A stretch of DNA of 64,000 nucleotides from Amycolatopsis alkalitolerans (lineage in GTDB: Bacteria; Actinomycetota; Actinomycetes; Mycobacteriales; Pseudonocardiaceae): contig NZ_VDFW01000018.1 of assembly GCF_006152065.1 (NCBI RefSeq), positions 1 to 64,000 on the forward strand, read 5' to 3'. Each line of letters starts with the position of its first letter. Position 1 is the first letter of the stretch. Below the pieces are notes generated by a model, which saw only the letters and a program-made list of their open reading frames with translations, searched no databases and had not been told where the DNA came from. This document shows positions 1 through 8,899 of the stretch, piece after piece. Both the position numbers and the translations under genes were made by a program.

Positions 1-60
1 TGGTCCGGTCGCTGACTGTGCCCCCGGCGACAGCGGCCGGTCAACTCGATAACGCCCCGA

Positions 61-155
61 GCCAACTCAGCGACGCCAAGGGCCAACTCAGCGACGCCAA
101 GGGCCAACTCAGCGACGCCAAGGGCCAACTCAGCGACGCCAAGGGCCAACTCAGT
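61..155. repeat. 21-bp tandem repeat, four copies plus a partial
   Basis: Four identical consecutive copies of a 21-bp unit (starting GCCAACTCAGCGACGCC) are followed by a 10-base partial copy. Because 21 is a multiple of three, frames on both strands stay open through the array (heptad QLSDAKG on plus, SWPLASL on minus). The plus frame is also open to the left edge of the window, so it could be the tail of a gene, but nothing else about it looks coding. Confidence 0.85.
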
Positions 156-310
156 ACCCTGGCAAACAAACACACCCGCGCAAAGACAACAAGATCACGA
201 AACACCTCAAAGAACCCGTCGCCCAACTCCACGCCGTCCAGGCTGCTCGGCACCAAGCTCAAAGCGACAAGCCTGACCCGGGCACACCCACATCCAACCC
301 CCAAAACGCC

Positions 311-346
311 AGTAGGGCCGCCTCCCGATCAGGAGGCGGCCCTACT
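311..346. terminator. perfect 15-bp hairpin
   Basis: Arms 311-325 and 332-346 are perfectly complementary (AGTAGGGCCGCCTCC) around a 6-base loop. There is no U-tract. It could end transcription from a gene outside the window, or be the end of a small mobile element. Confidence 0.55.
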
Positions 347-416
347 GCGCCAAATGGTGTGGAAGCCCTACTAGCTGGCATGGACTTGGTCCATGTTTCT
401 AATAAGACATCCAGCG

Positions 417-439
417 TGGGCCGCCAGGGACTCGAACCT
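417..439 (-). other. 3' fragment of a tRNA gene (possible att remnant)
   Basis: Read on the minus strand, these 23 bases end as a T-loop GGTTCGAGTCCC followed by the acceptor strand GGCGGCCCA. That is the 3' end of a tRNA with a GGGCCGC acceptor 5' strand, as in actinobacterial tRNA-Lys. The D- and anticodon arms are absent upstream on the minus strand. Such truncated 3' ends are typical attachment-site duplications left by tRNA-targeting integrases. Confidence 0.5.
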
Positions 440-690
440 CGGTTGGCGCACCACCCCTGGACCTCGTCGTGGTCCCACATCGCGTGGTCGAGCAGCCGCT
501 GGGCCGATCCGGCGCGCGTCTGCTCATTCTCGCCCCTTTGATCAACGGGGGCACTCGCCAGGCTGTGACCAGCGCCCGATCGCGGATGAGCCCAGCCTGG
601 ATCAAGGCGAACCGACGGTCGGGGCGGTTTTGGTCGGCCACGGCGGACTGGCCATCGAGCGCCGGTGTGCTGGTCGATCTGCCCGGGTGG
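440..690. other. no intact gene; possible transposase scar
   Basis: No convincing gene. On the minus strand near 455-525 a short frame encodes QRLLDHAMWDHDEV, which loosely resembles the N-terminal region of IS701-type transposases. It lacks start, catalytic region and length, so it is at best a scar. Confidence 0.25.
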
Positions 691-1935
691 TCAGGATGGT
701 GCCGCACGGTATGCGTTGAGCAGGCGGGTCTCGATCGCGTCTACGGCTGCGGATGCTCCCCCCGCCGCTGCGAACGCCTGCTGAATGCGTCGTGCTCCCT
801 CGGCCATGGTCATCGCTTCGCGCACCTTGGCTCGGAGCCGGTCGCGGTTGAGGCGCGTCGCCGGTAGCCGCGACCCCGCTCGTGCGGCTTCGACTCGTCG
901 CGCGACCTCGTACTGGTCGCGTCCGAACGGGACAGCGCACACCGGCACGCCTCGAGCCAAGGCCTTCTGGGTGGCCCCCATGCCGCCGTGCGTGACCGCG
1001 CACACGGCACGATCGAGCACCGGTCCGTGCGGGATGAACGTCGCCAGCCGGCCGTTGGCCGGCACCCGGACCGTGGCCGGGTCGCCGCCGGGCAGCGTCG
1101 CGACGACGACCACTGGCTCGTCGGCGAGGGCCTCGAAGGCGGTGCGCACCAGGCGAGCGTCGTCTTGGAACTCCGATGACGTGGTGACCAGAACCAACGG
1201 CCGGTCAATCTGATCGAGCCAGGACGGCGGCTCGACAGGCGGTTCCCAGGTACCCGGACCGACCATCACGATGTTGTCGGGCCAGTCGGTGCGCGTGTAC
1301 TCGAACGGCTCAGCGGTCAGGTAGAGCAGCAGGGCAGTGCGACCGAAGGCCTCGCCGATCATGCGGTGGGCGGACAGTCCTCGCTGGGCGCGAACCCGGT
1401 TGATCGGTGGGATCATCACTCGTTCCAGTGTGCCGAGCACAATCGGCCGCAGCAGTCGGTCTCTCATCCGGCCCAGCCGTCCGCGCGCGAGCGGAAGGCC
1501 CGGTCCGAACGGCGGCACATCGCGGGAGGGTAGCGGCAAAGGGTAGGGGCAGAACGTCGCCCACGGTCCGCCCCACGCCTCTGCCGCGGCCACGGCACCC
1601 CACGCGTTGACATCCACCAACACCGCATCAGGTCGCTCGGCGCGGATCGCTTGGTCGAGGTCGTTCGCATCGTGGTGTGCGCGTTGGGTGAAGACCTTGA
1701 CGTTGCGGCGCAGCGCGGCGCGGGGATTGCCGGCGCGCCAGTCGTCGTGCGAGATCGCCTCGATGTCGGGGGCGATCGGCGCCGCCTGGAATCCTCGGGC
1801 CAGCATCGCGGGTACCTCGGAAGCCAACGTCCGGACCGCGACACGGTGACCGCGGCGGCGCAGCTCGTCCAGTATCGCGACCGCTGGGTACAGATGGCCA
1901 CGGGCGGGACTGGTGTAGGCGAGGATCGTTGACAT
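691..1935 (-). CDS. MGT/UGT-type glycosyltransferase (GT1)
   Basis: A 414-residue GT-B enzyme of the macrolide-glycosyltransferase type, which moves sugar from a nucleotide donor to a small hydrophobic acceptor. The N-terminus STILAYTSPARGHLYPAVA is the usual acceptor-domain start, and the C-terminal donor-binding signature is HGGMGATQKALARGVP (about residues 325-340). I chose the ATG at 1935; a GTG three bases upstream is equally possible. The start overlaps the stop of the TetR gene, so the two are co-transcribed. The likely role is inactivation or decoration of a macrolide-like compound under TetR control. The substrate is not readable from sequence. Confidence 0.88.
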   Translation of the reverse strand: MSTILAYTSPARGHLYPAVAILDELRRRGHRVAVRTLASEVPAMLARGFQAAPIAPDIEAISHDDWRAGNPRAALRRNVKVFTQRAHHDANDLDQAIRAERPDAVLVDVNAWGAVAAAEAWGGPWATFCPYPLPLPSRDVPPFGPGLPLARGRLGRMRDRLLRPIVLGTLERVMIPPINRVRAQRGLSAHRMIGEAFGRTALLLYLTAEPFEYTRTDWPDNIVMVGPGTWEPPVEPPSWLDQIDRPLVLVTTSSEFQDDARLVRTAFEALADEPVVVVATLPGGDPATVRVPANGRLATFIPHGPVLDRAVCAVTHGGMGATQKALARGVPVCAVPFGRDQYEVARRVEAARAGSRLPATRLNRDRLRAKVREAMTMAEGARRIQQAFAAAGGASAAVDAIETRLLNAYRAAPS

Positions 1936-2537
1936 CACGCGTCTCCCGTCAGCGGTTGGAGAAGTTCGACGAGAGCCAGCTCGGTCTGGCGCCGGCTCAA
2001 CCCCCGTTCGTGGCGCAGCAGTTTCCAGACCACCACGTCGGTGACAGCGACGAGCTGCGCCAGCCTGCGCGCCCGTTCGGTGCCGCCGAGCCCGGCGAGC
2101 GCGGCTGCGAACACCCGCTCACACCATTGCGCGTGGACCGCACGACCACGGTCGGCAAGTTCCCGCAACGCCGCGGACCGGTCCTCCTGCGCCAGCAGCC
2201 GCAGCACCGGCAGGCCCAGTTCCTCGTAGTGATCGAGCAGATTGCGCACGGCCCCCGAGATGTCCCCCACCGGAGCTTCTCCGCGCTGACGGCTGACCCG
2301 CTCGGTCTCCCGCTCGGCAGCGGCAGCCAGCAACCCGTACTTTCCGCCGAAGCGGCGAATCACTGTCTGCACCGTCACACCGGCCTGGCGCGCCACCTCG
2401 TCCAGCGAAATGTCATCCGCCGGATGCTGCCAGAACAGGTCGACGGCTGCGTCGACAATCCGCTCGGCGGTCTTCTCCGCCGCTTGAGCCCGCGACGACA
2501 TGCGGTATGGACGCCGTGCCTGCCGCTCGATTTTCAT
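1935..2537 (-). CDS. TetR-family transcriptional regulator
   Basis: A 200-residue protein with an N-terminal TetR HTH (about residues 20-70; ISLDEVARQAGVTVQTVIRRFGGKYGLL) and a helical ligand-binding domain. It is first in a two-gene operon, and its stop overlaps the start of the glycosyltransferase. A short palindrome sits directly upstream of its ATG, which fits autorepression relieved by a ligand, probably the compound that the downstream enzyme glycosylates. The ligand is unknown. Confidence 0.9.
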   Translation of the reverse strand: MKIERQARRPYRMSSRAQAAEKTAERIVDAAVDLFWQHPADDISLDEVARQAGVTVQTVIRRFGGKYGLLAAAAERETERVSRQRGEAPVGDISGAVRNLLDHYEELGLPVLRLLAQEDRSAALRELADRGRAVHAQWCERVFAAALAGLGGTERARRLAQLVAVTDVVVWKLLRHERGLSRRQTELALVELLQPLTGDA

Positions 2538-2556
2538 GTTAGTAGGCTAACACTAA
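2538..2556. promoter_or_regulatory. putative TetR operator
   Basis: Overlapping inverted repeats GTTAG-N4-CTAAC (2538-2551) and TTAGT-N8-ACTAA (2539-2556) abut the TetR start codon. Position and symmetry fit an autoregulatory TetR operator. Confidence 0.5.
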
Positions 2557-3034
2557 AGTGCAGATGGCGTCAGGCCTGAGCCTTTGAGGCTTCCGACGTG
2601 AACCGGATCCTGGGCACGGAATTCGGTCCGCCGGAGTTCGTCGCGCTGGCGCGCTTCCCATCTGGCCGAAGTTCTCGCCCGCCGCCGTCCTCGTGGCGCC
2701 GAGGAGGCACTCGCCCTGGCCGTGTCGGCGTCGGCGGAGGCGGCGCGGCTTGGGATGGCCCCGTTACGAACCGGTAACCGACCAGCCCGGACCCGCGTTG
2801 GCGACCGGCCGGTCCCCGCCGGCGCATGCCACAGGCGCCTGTGCCCCGCTGGGGGCGAGTTACCAGAGAACCTCGATCTCTGGCAACGATTGTCGTCTTT
2901 GACCGATAGTTTCTGTTTACGTGATAGACCGCTTTGTGTCGGGTTATTGCCATGCGTCCGGTTTAGCGTCGCGGTCCCGGGGTGTCCCGGGCCAGCCCGT
3001 GGGGCTGCTGCGAGGACGACGTGGAGGAGACAGG
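2557..3034. other. intergenic region upstream of alkaline phosphatase
   Basis: About 480 bases without a supported gene. Frames on both strands show no family resemblance. The phosphatase promoter should lie here, probably in the AT-richer stretch 2890-2950. I could not identify clear Pho-box direct repeats. Confidence 0.4.
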
Positions 3035-4549
3035 GTGCAGCGCAAGCAGTTGAGGATCGGCACGGTCGCGGTGGCCGTCGCCGTGGTGGCCGCCGGGACG
3101 GTGGTGGCCGCGAGCAGTGCAGTGGCCGGTCCGGGCACCGCGGACGGGCGGGGTGAGGTGCGCAACGTCATCTACCTGCTGGGTGACGGGATGGGCCGCA
3201 CACACGTGACCGCGGGGCGGCAGCGGTTCTACGGCGCCGCGGGCAAGCTGAACATGGAGCGGTTGCCGTTCGCCGGCGCGGTGTCGACGTACGCGGTGGA
3301 GAAGGGCAGCGACCGGCCCGCGTTGGTCACGGATTCGGCGTCGTCGGCCACGGCGTGGTCGTCTGGCGTCAAGACCTACAACGCCGCGATCGGGGTGGAC
3401 GCCCACGAGAACCGGGTGGACACGTTGATGGAGCAGGCCAAGGCCGCCGGGATGGCTACCGGGAACGTGAGCACCGCGGAGATCACCGACGCGACCCCGG
3501 CGGGCATGTTCAGCCACGCGCTGCTGCGTGGTTGCCAGGGACCGACCTACTCCGACGCATCGTGTCTGCCGAAGAACGCCGACGGCACGTTCGAGCCGAA
3601 GCCGGCGGACCAGACCCTGATCACGCCGATCGCCGAGCAGATCGCCCGCAACGGCACCGCCGACGTCGTGCTCGGCGGCGGGCTGGCCCGCTTCGAGCCG
3701 GACGACCAGAAGGCTCTCGAGGCCCAGGGTTACCGCGTCCTGGGCAGCATGGGCGACCCCGCGCTGCCCGCGCAGACAGCGGCCACTCAGAAGGCCGCGA
3801 CCCGCTCGGATCTGGAGTCGGTGACCGACAAGAAGGTCGTGGGCCTGTTCAACCGCGGCAACATGACCGTCGAGCAGGCCAAGGCCGAGCTGCCCCAGAA
3901 CGCGCCGCAGCGGCAGGAGCCGACGCTGGCCGAGATGACCGGCAAGGCGATCTCGCTGTTGGCGAACAAGAAGCAAGGCAAGGGTTTCGTGCTGCAGGTG
4001 GAGGGCGCGCTGATCGACAAGCGCTCGCACGCCAACGACGCCGCGCAGACCCTTGGCGAGGTCAAGGCGTTCGACGACGCGGTCGCCGCCGCGGTCGACT
4101 TCGCCAAGCGCGACGGCCACACCCTGGTGATCGTCACCGCCGACCACGAGTGCGCCGGCTTCAACATCATCGAGAAGGGCACGTTCACCAACGCCGAGGC
4201 CGCCGGCCCGCCCGCCAACGTCGACTCGGGCAACACGGCCAACAACAGCACGCCCTCGCGCGACGGCAAGGGCAACACCAAGGACCCCAAGCGGTCCAGC
4301 GGCATCATCAACGGCGCCGGCTCGGCCGATGTGACCAACTTCGGGCCGGCGACCTTCCGCACCCCGGACGATCCGGCCGGGGTCGCCGACGGCACGCCCG
4401 AGGCGAGCCTGTGGCTGTCCTACCTCTCGGGCAACCACACCGGCGCGGACGTGCCGATCTTCGCCTACGGTCCGGGCGGCCAGGCGTTCGCCGTCAGCCA
4501 GGACAACACCTCGCTCTACACCAAGATGCACAACGCCCTGTTCAAGTAA
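3035..4549 (+). CDS. phoA: secreted alkaline phosphatase, PhoA family
   Basis: A phosphomonoesterase of 504 residues that releases phosphate outside the cell. The GTG at 3035 is chosen because a purine-rich GGAGGAGACAGG ribosome site precedes it. An N-terminal hydrophobic stretch (about residues 8-30, ending AVAG) is a signal peptide. Family motifs are LLGDGMG (metal-binding Asp), VTDSASSATAWSSGVKTYN with nucleophile Ser101 next to Asp100, and a late TADHECAG metal site. A small lipoprotein gene follows after 10 bases and may share its transcript. An upstream in-frame start at 2921 would add 38 unlikely residues ahead of the signal peptide. Confidence 0.93.
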   Translation: MQRKQLRIGTVAVAVAVVAAGTVVAASSAVAGPGTADGRGEVRNVIYLLGDGMGRTHVTAGRQRFYGAAGKLNMERLPFAGAVSTYAVEKGSDRPALVTDSASSATAWSSGVKTYNAAIGVDAHENRVDTLMEQAKAAGMATGNVSTAEITDATPAGMFSHALLRGCQGPTYSDASCLPKNADGTFEPKPADQTLITPIAEQIARNGTADVVLGGGLARFEPDDQKALEAQGYRVLGSMGDPALPAQTAATQKAATRSDLESVTDKKVVGLFNRGNMTVEQAKAELPQNAPQRQEPTLAEMTGKAISLLANKKQGKGFVLQVEGALIDKRSHANDAAQTLGEVKAFDDAVAAAVDFAKRDGHTLVIVTADHECAGFNIIEKGTFTNAEAAGPPANVDSGNTANNSTPSRDGKGNTKDPKRSSGIINGAGSADVTNFGPATFRTPDDPAGVADGTPEASLWLSYLSGNHTGADVPIFAYGPGGQAFAVSQDNTSLYTKMHNALFK

Positions 4550-4559
4550 GGCAATCTCG

Positions 4560-5072
4560 TTGCGTACGTCCATCCGCGCCGGCCTCATCGTCGGCGCCCT
4601 GCTCACCGCCGTGCTCGGCGCCGGGTGCACCCCGGCGCCGAGCACGGCCACCACTCAGGTCCCTTCGGTGTCGCTGCCCGCGCCCAAAACGCCGCCACCC
4701 CCCGCGGCGACACTGGTCCCGGCCGCCGCGGTCGGCGAGGTGCGCGTCGAGCCCGGCCCGTTCACCGACCGGGTCCGGCTGACCGGCCTGCGCCTGGACG
4801 CGGCGGCCTCGACGGTGCAGGGCCACTTGGCCATCACCTCCGACATCAGCGACGTCCTCGCCCTCGACGTGCACGCGGCCTTCTACGACGCGCAAGGCCG
4901 TTTGCTCGGCACCGGCACGTTCCACTACGAGGAGGAAGAACCCACCGGGGGAGCCACGCACACCGGTCCGCGTGCGGTCACGAGCGGCATCGACGTCGCT
5001 GTCGCGGCGGCTCCCGCAGTTGCGGACGCGACCGCTGTCGTCGTGTCGATCCCGGTGCTGGTCAACGAGTAG
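4560..5072 (+). CDS. putative lipoprotein
   Basis: A 170-residue exported protein with an N-terminal hydrophobic segment ending in the lipobox VLGAGC, so Cys23 would be lipidated. A Pro/Ala/Thr-rich linker (about 25-55) leads to one compact beta-rich domain (about 60-165, with LALDVHAAFYDAQGRLLGTG, like FxLyD-type beta-sandwich domains). The start is TTG. It lies 10 bases after the alkaline phosphatase and may be its operon partner. No specific function is recognised. Confidence 0.7.
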   Translation: MRTSIRAGLIVGALLTAVLGAGCTPAPSTATTQVPSVSLPAPKTPPPPAATLVPAAAVGEVRVEPGPFTDRVRLTGLRLDAAASTVQGHLAITSDISDVLALDVHAAFYDAQGRLLGTGTFHYEEEEPTGGATHTGPRAVTSGIDVAVAAAPAVADATAVVVSIPVLVNE

Positions 5073-5385
5073 TCAGATGACCGCGGTCCGGCCGCCGGTG
5101 TGTGCGGGTGAGGTCGAGCCGGCGCTCATGCCCCGCTGGCTCGGCCGCTGGCGTCGAGGCTGTCGTGAAGGTGCGTGCCCAGCTCGCGCGGGCGAGATCG
5201 AGCGTGCCACGGGGCGTGATCACCGCCGTGGGGATCACACCGGCAGCGGCCTCCTCCAGCTCACGGACATCGACCACCAGGATGTCGCCGTCCTCGACCT
5301 CGCGTGCGACGTCGGCCGGGTTGAGGTTCTCGATGCTCGCCCGTGCGGTGATGATCAGTTCCCGCAGGGGGCTCACGGTTCGCAT
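5062..5385 (-). pseudogene. rhodanese-like protein lacking its active-site half
   Basis: The first 70 residues are a good rhodanese N-terminal half (ASIENLNPADVAREVEDGDI, LVVDVRELEEAAAG, then VIPTAVITPRGTLDLA). After RGTLDLAR the sequence becomes Arg/Thr-rich and unlike the family. The CxxGxRS active-site loop and C-terminal helices are missing in all three frames. The remaining ORF is 107 codons against about 140 in intact relatives. It lies five bases after the broken cupin gene and converges on the lipoprotein. It is probably a decayed sulfurtransferase gene. Confidence 0.6.
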
Positions 5386-5390
5386 CGCCG

Positions 5391-5758
5391 TCACCCGGCC
5401 TGTGCCCGGATGTGGTCGATGACCTCGGCGAACTCCGTGGTCGGGGAGAAGTCGACGTACTCGGTGTCCGCTAGGGCCACCGGCACGTGCCCCGGCGCCC
5501 AGTACACAGCCTGTCCTGCTTCGTAATCGTGCTCGCCGCCCGGCGTCCGCATTCGCAGCTTGCCCTCCAGGATGTAGCCCCAGTGTGGGCACTGGCAGGC
5601 GTCGTCGGGCAGGCCCTTCGGGCCGCCGGGCCGAGATCGGTGTTCTGCGGCAGCCGGATGAAGGAGGTCGACATCCCGCCGCCGATCTCGCGTAACCGCA
5701 CCTCGACGCCGTCACCCTCGATCACGACGGGCACTTCCTGCCGGGTGAAAGCTCTCAC
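5391..5758 (-). pseudogene. cupin-domain protein gene with a frameshift
   Basis: The minus strand encodes a small cupin in two frames. The first (from the GTG at 5758) reads MRAFTRQEVPVVIEGDGVEV and continues to STSFIRLPQNTDLGPA. Near 5615-5635 the family sequence moves to another frame, giving LPDDACQCPHWGYILEGKLR and VYWAPGHVPVALADTEYVDF, and ending HIRAQAG at 5391. The change equals loss of one base in the C/G-rich stretch. Together the two parts restore a normal cupin of about 120 residues. It could be a real mutation or a sequencing error. The adjacent rhodanese is also damaged, which favours real decay. Confidence 0.75.
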
Positions 5759-5803
5759 CAGGCGCGACTACGGAGCGAAAGGTTCGCACACTGGCTGGAT
5801 CGG

Positions 5804-5876
5804 TGCCCCCGGCAGGATTCGAACCTGCGACACCCGCTTTAGGAGAGCGGTGCTCTATCCCCTGAGCTACGAGGGC
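5804..5876 (-). tRNA. tRNA-Arg (CCT)
   Basis: The minus strand folds as a full cloverleaf: acceptor GCCCTCG paired near the 3' end, D-arm with AGCTCAGGGGATAGAGC, anticodon stem CCGCT/AGCGG around loop CTCCTAA (anticodon CCT, Arg AGG), T-arm with GGTTCGAATCC, discriminator A. No CCA is encoded. Confidence 0.95.
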
Positions 5877-6021
5877 TGGCAGAGCACAGCCTAGCGGCAC
5901 CATCAGCCCTAGCGGCAACCCGCACCGGTCGGGTAGGACAAGTATCGACTCCTGCGCTACCAGTGGGTAACCTTCCGTGATCGGATGCGGAAACCCCGCT
6001 CCCCAACATCCGGAGGGCCCG

Positions 6022-6678
6022 TTGATCAAGCTGGTGTTCGCCGATGACGAAGAGCTGGTGCGGTCGAGTCTGCGCGGAATGATGGGTGGCGCGCCCGACA
6101 TCGAAGTCGCCGGCGAGGCCAATGACGGCCGCTCGGCCGTGGAGACCACGCGCCGCGTCCGGCCGGACGTCGTGCTGCTCGACATCAAGATGCGCGCGCC
6201 CGACGACGGCATCCGCGCCCTTCGCGCCATTCTCGCCCTGCCGTCGCCGCCGACCGTGGCCATGCTCACCACCTTCGACATGGACGAGTATGTCAGCATC
6301 GCCCTCCGCCTGGGAGCGAACGGGTTCCTGCTCAAGGACATCGAGCCGGCCGCGCTCCTGCGCGCGGTCCGCGACCTCGCCCACGGCGGCGCCGTCCTCG
6401 ATCCGGGGGTCGCCGCCCGGATGGTGCGGGCGCACCGCGAGGGTCAGCGCGCCGCCCAGCCTGCCCGCAAGCTGCTCGCCAGCCTGTCCGAACGCGAACG
6501 TGAGGTCGTCGCGCTCATCGGGCAGGGCCTGTCCAACGCCGAGATCGGCGGCAAGCTCCACCTTTCGGAAGCCACGGTCAAGGGCTACGTGTCCGCGGTG
6601 CTGTCCAAGATCGGGGCGGCCAACCGGGTGCAGGCGGCGCTGCTGGCCTACCGGGGCGGACTCTTGGACCAGCTTTGA
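6022..6678 (+). CDS. NarL/LuxR-type response regulator (orphan)
   Basis: A 218-residue two-domain regulator. The receiver domain (1-120) has the acidic pocket ADDEE, phosphorylation site VVLLDIK, switch MLTTFD and conserved Lys in FLLKDI. The C-terminal LuxR HTH (about 150-215) has LSEREREVVALIGQGLSNAEI. The TTG at 6022 follows CGGAGGGC at good spacing; an earlier in-frame GTG would put odd residues before the receiver. No sensor kinase is adjacent, so its partner is elsewhere. Confidence 0.88.
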   Translation: MIKLVFADDEELVRSSLRGMMGGAPDIEVAGEANDGRSAVETTRRVRPDVVLLDIKMRAPDDGIRALRAILALPSPPTVAMLTTFDMDEYVSIALRLGANGFLLKDIEPAALLRAVRDLAHGGAVLDPGVAARMVRAHREGQRAAQPARKLLASLSEREREVVALIGQGLSNAEIGGKLHLSEATVKGYVSAVLSKIGAANRVQAALLAYRGGLLDQL

Positions 6679-6684
6679 GACGTT

Positions 6685-6700
6685 CTTAGGCGGGTCTCAG
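6685..6700 (+). promoter_or_regulatory. putative MprA box upstream of mprA
   Basis: CTTAG (6685-6689) and CTCAG (6696-6700) are 11 bases apart, one helical turn, and end 22 bases before the mprA start. Mycobacterial MprA binds loosely conserved direct repeats containing CTCAG and regulates itself. The same spacing recurs before pepD. Confidence 0.55.
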
Positions 6701-6722
6701 CACTGTCGGTAACACTGTCTAC

Positions 6723-7415
6723 ATGCGCATTCTCGTTGTCGATGACGATCGGGCGGTCCGGGAGTCACTGCGCCGCTCCCTGGAGTTCAACGGCTACCAG
6801 GTGGAGCTGGCCGGTGACGGCGCGCAGGCCCTCGAACGCGTTATCGCCGACCGTCCCGATGCGATGATCCTCGACGTGATGATGCCGCGCCTCGACGGTC
6901 TCGAGGTGGCCCGCCGCCTGCGCAGCACCGGCGATGACCTGCCGATTCTCGTCCTCACCGCGCGCGACACGGTGTCCGACCGGGTGTCGGGCCTCGACGC
7001 CGGCGCGGACGACTACCTGCCGAAGCCCTTCGCCCTGGAGGAGCTGCTCGCCCGCCTGCGCGCGCTCCTGCGCCGCGCCGCGCCGGACAACCAGCCCGGC
7101 CAGAACGCCGAACTGCTCACCTTCGCAAACCTGACGCTGGATCCGGGCACCCGCGAGGTCCGCCGCGGCGACCGTGAGATCAGCCTCACCCGCACCGAGT
7201 TCGCGCTGCTCGAACTGTTCATGTCCTACCCGAAGCACGTGCTCACCCGCAGCCGCATCCTCGAGGAGGTCTGGGGCTACGACTTCCCGACCTCGGGCAA
7301 CGCGCTCGAGGTGTACGTCGGGTACCTGCGCCGCAAGACCGAGGCGGGCGGCGAGCCCCGGCTGATCCACACCGTCCGCGGGGTCGGCTACGTCCTCCGG
7401 GAAACCCCACCGTGA
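6723..7415 (+). CDS. mprA: response regulator MprA (OmpR family)
   Basis: A 230-residue OmpR/PhoB-type regulator, close to mycobacterial MprA. The receiver has VVDDDR, phospho-acceptor [19 protein letters not shown], and TARD/KPF motifs. The winged helix is at about 130-225 ([24 protein letters not shown]). Its stop overlaps the mprB start by four bases. In mycobacteria MprA-MprB sense envelope stress and drive sigE, sigB and pepD. Gene order and the upstream repeat support the same role here. The ATG at 6723 lies just after the putative MprA box. Confidence 0.92.
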   Translation: MRILVVDDDRAVRESLRRSLEFNGYQVELAGDGAQALERVIADRPDAMILDVMMPRLDGLEVARRLRSTGDDLPILVLTARDTVSDRVSGLDAGADDYLPKPFALEELLARLRALLRRAAPDNQPGQNAELLTFANLTLDPGTREVRRGDREISLTRTEFALLELFMSYPKHVLTRSRILEEVWGYDFPTSGNALEVYVGYLRRKTEAGGEPRLIHTVRGVGYVLRETPP

Positions 7416-8836
7416 GCCAGACCATGACCGAACCCGTAGCCGTCATCGACGTGACCGAGCACCAGAAGGACGAGAAGCCCCGGCGCCGTATCTCCCTCCG
7501 GGCCCGCGTCACGCTGCTGGCCGCGGCCTGCGTGGCCGGGGTGATGGTGCTGGTGTCGCTGGGCGCCTACATCACGGTCTTGAAGAACCTCTACCAGCAG
7601 GTGGACGACACCCTGCAGGTCCGCGCGATCGCGGCGGCGCAGACGCCGCAGGTGCGCCAGGGGCTCCAGCGGTACCCGGGCGCGATCCTGAGCAGCACCG
7701 ACATCCAGATCGCGCTGCTGGACGCCGGCGGGGAGCCGCTGGTCCCGCCCGGTGGACGCACGCCGCCCATCAGCCAGCTCGAGCTCGACGTCGCGCAGGG
7801 CACCGCGAGCTCGTCGATCCGGACCGACGCGAAGAGCGACATGCGGGTGGTCGCGCTGCACTACGGGCCCGGCCAGGCGCTGGTGCTCGCCCAGTCGCTC
7901 AAGCCCACGAAACAGACGCTCAACCAGCTCGCCGTCGTACTCGTGCTGATCGGTGGCGGCGGGATCATCGTCGCCGCGCTCGCCGGAACGGCGGTCGCCC
8001 GCACCGGGCTCCGGCCCATCGAGCGGCTCACCGGTGCGACGGAATACGTCACTCGGACGGGGGATTTGCGGCCCATCCCGGTCAGCGGCGACGACGAGCT
8101 CGCCCGCCTGACGACGAGCTTCAACACGATGCTGGGCACGGTCGCGGAGTCGCAGGAACGCCAGCGCCAGCTCGTCGCCGACGCCGGGCACGAGCTGCGC
8201 ACCCCGCTGACCTCCCTGCGTACCAACCTGGAGCTGCTGCTCGCGGCCAGCCGCGCCGGCGCGCCGAATCTGTCCGAACAGGACAGAGCGGAGATCGAGA
8301 CCGATATCAAGGCGCAGCTGGACGAGCTGACCCAGCTCATCGGGGACCTGGTCGAGCTGGCCAGGCAGGACGATCCGCACAGCCAGTTCGAACGGGTCGA
8401 GCTGATCGACGTCGTCGAGCGCGCGCTGGATCGCGCGCGCCGCCGGGCGAGCGAGATCGAGTTCGAGGTGTCCCTGCAGCCGTGGGTGCTGACCGGTGAC
8501 CACAGCGCGCTCGAACGCGCGGTGCTGAACCTGCTGGACAACGCGGTGAAGTTCTCGCCGCCCGGTTCGACGGTCGGGGTCCGGATGTACCCGCTCGGCG
8601 ACGGCACCGCGGTCATCGAGGTCGCGGATTCGGGGCCGGGGATCGCCGACGTCGATCTGCCGAAGGTCTTCGACCGCTTCTACCGCTCATCGGAGGCGCG
8701 CACCCTGCCCGGCTCCGGCCTTGGCCTGTCCATCGTGAAGCAGGCCGCGCAACGGCACGGCGGAGACGTGTACGCCGGCCGGTCGCCCCAAGGCGGCGCG
8801 CTGCTGACCATCCGGCTGCCGGGAGCCCCCGCCTGA
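7412..8836 (+). CDS. mprB: sensor histidine kinase MprB
   Basis: A 474-residue membrane kinase partner of MprA. A short cytoplasmic N-tail precedes TM1 (about 29-56), an extracytoplasmic sensor of about 110 residues, TM2 (about 169-193), a HAMP linker, and the HisKA box [14 protein letters not shown] with phospho-His260. The HATPase_c domain has [16 protein letters not shown] and GSGLGLSI. The GTG at 7412 overlaps mprA by GTGA; an ATG at 7424 is an alternative. In mycobacteria MprB signalling is tuned by DnaK and surfactant-type stress. Confidence 0.92.
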   Translation: MSQTMTEPVAVIDVTEHQKDEKPRRRISLRARVTLLAAACVAGVMVLVSLGAYITVLKNLYQQVDDTLQVRAIAAAQTPQVRQGLQRYPGAILSSTDIQIALLDAGGEPLVPPGGRTPPISQLELDVAQGTASSSIRTDAKSDMRVVALHYGPGQALVLAQSLKPTKQTLNQLAVVLVLIGGGGIIVAALAGTAVARTGLRPIERLTGATEYVTRTGDLRPIPVSGDDELARLTTSFNTMLGTVAESQERQRQLVADAGHELRTPLTSLRTNLELLLAASRAGAPNLSEQDRAEIETDIKAQLDELTQLIGDLVELARQDDPHSQFERVELIDVVERALDRARRRASEIEFEVSLQPWVLTGDHSALERAVLNLLDNAVKFSPPGSTVGVRMYPLGDGTAVIEVADSGPGIADVDLPKVFDRFYRSSEARTLPGSGLGLSIVKQAAQRHGGDVYAGRSPQGGALLTIRLPGAPA

Positions 8837-8899
8837 GCACGATCCCGCCGATGTTTGATCGTGTAGGATTTTGTGCAGTTGGCGAGGACGGGAGCAAGG

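Noticed and set aside
2570-2953. Possible gene or riboswitch upstream of alkaline phosphatase
   Set aside because: The 127-codon frame lacks family features, and I could not match the region to a known riboswitch consensus; left as intergenic.
2963-4654. 563-codon minus-strand frame
   Set aside because: It is antisense to the alkaline phosphatase, is Val/Arg/Gly-rich, and has no family motif; high-GC third positions create such shadows.
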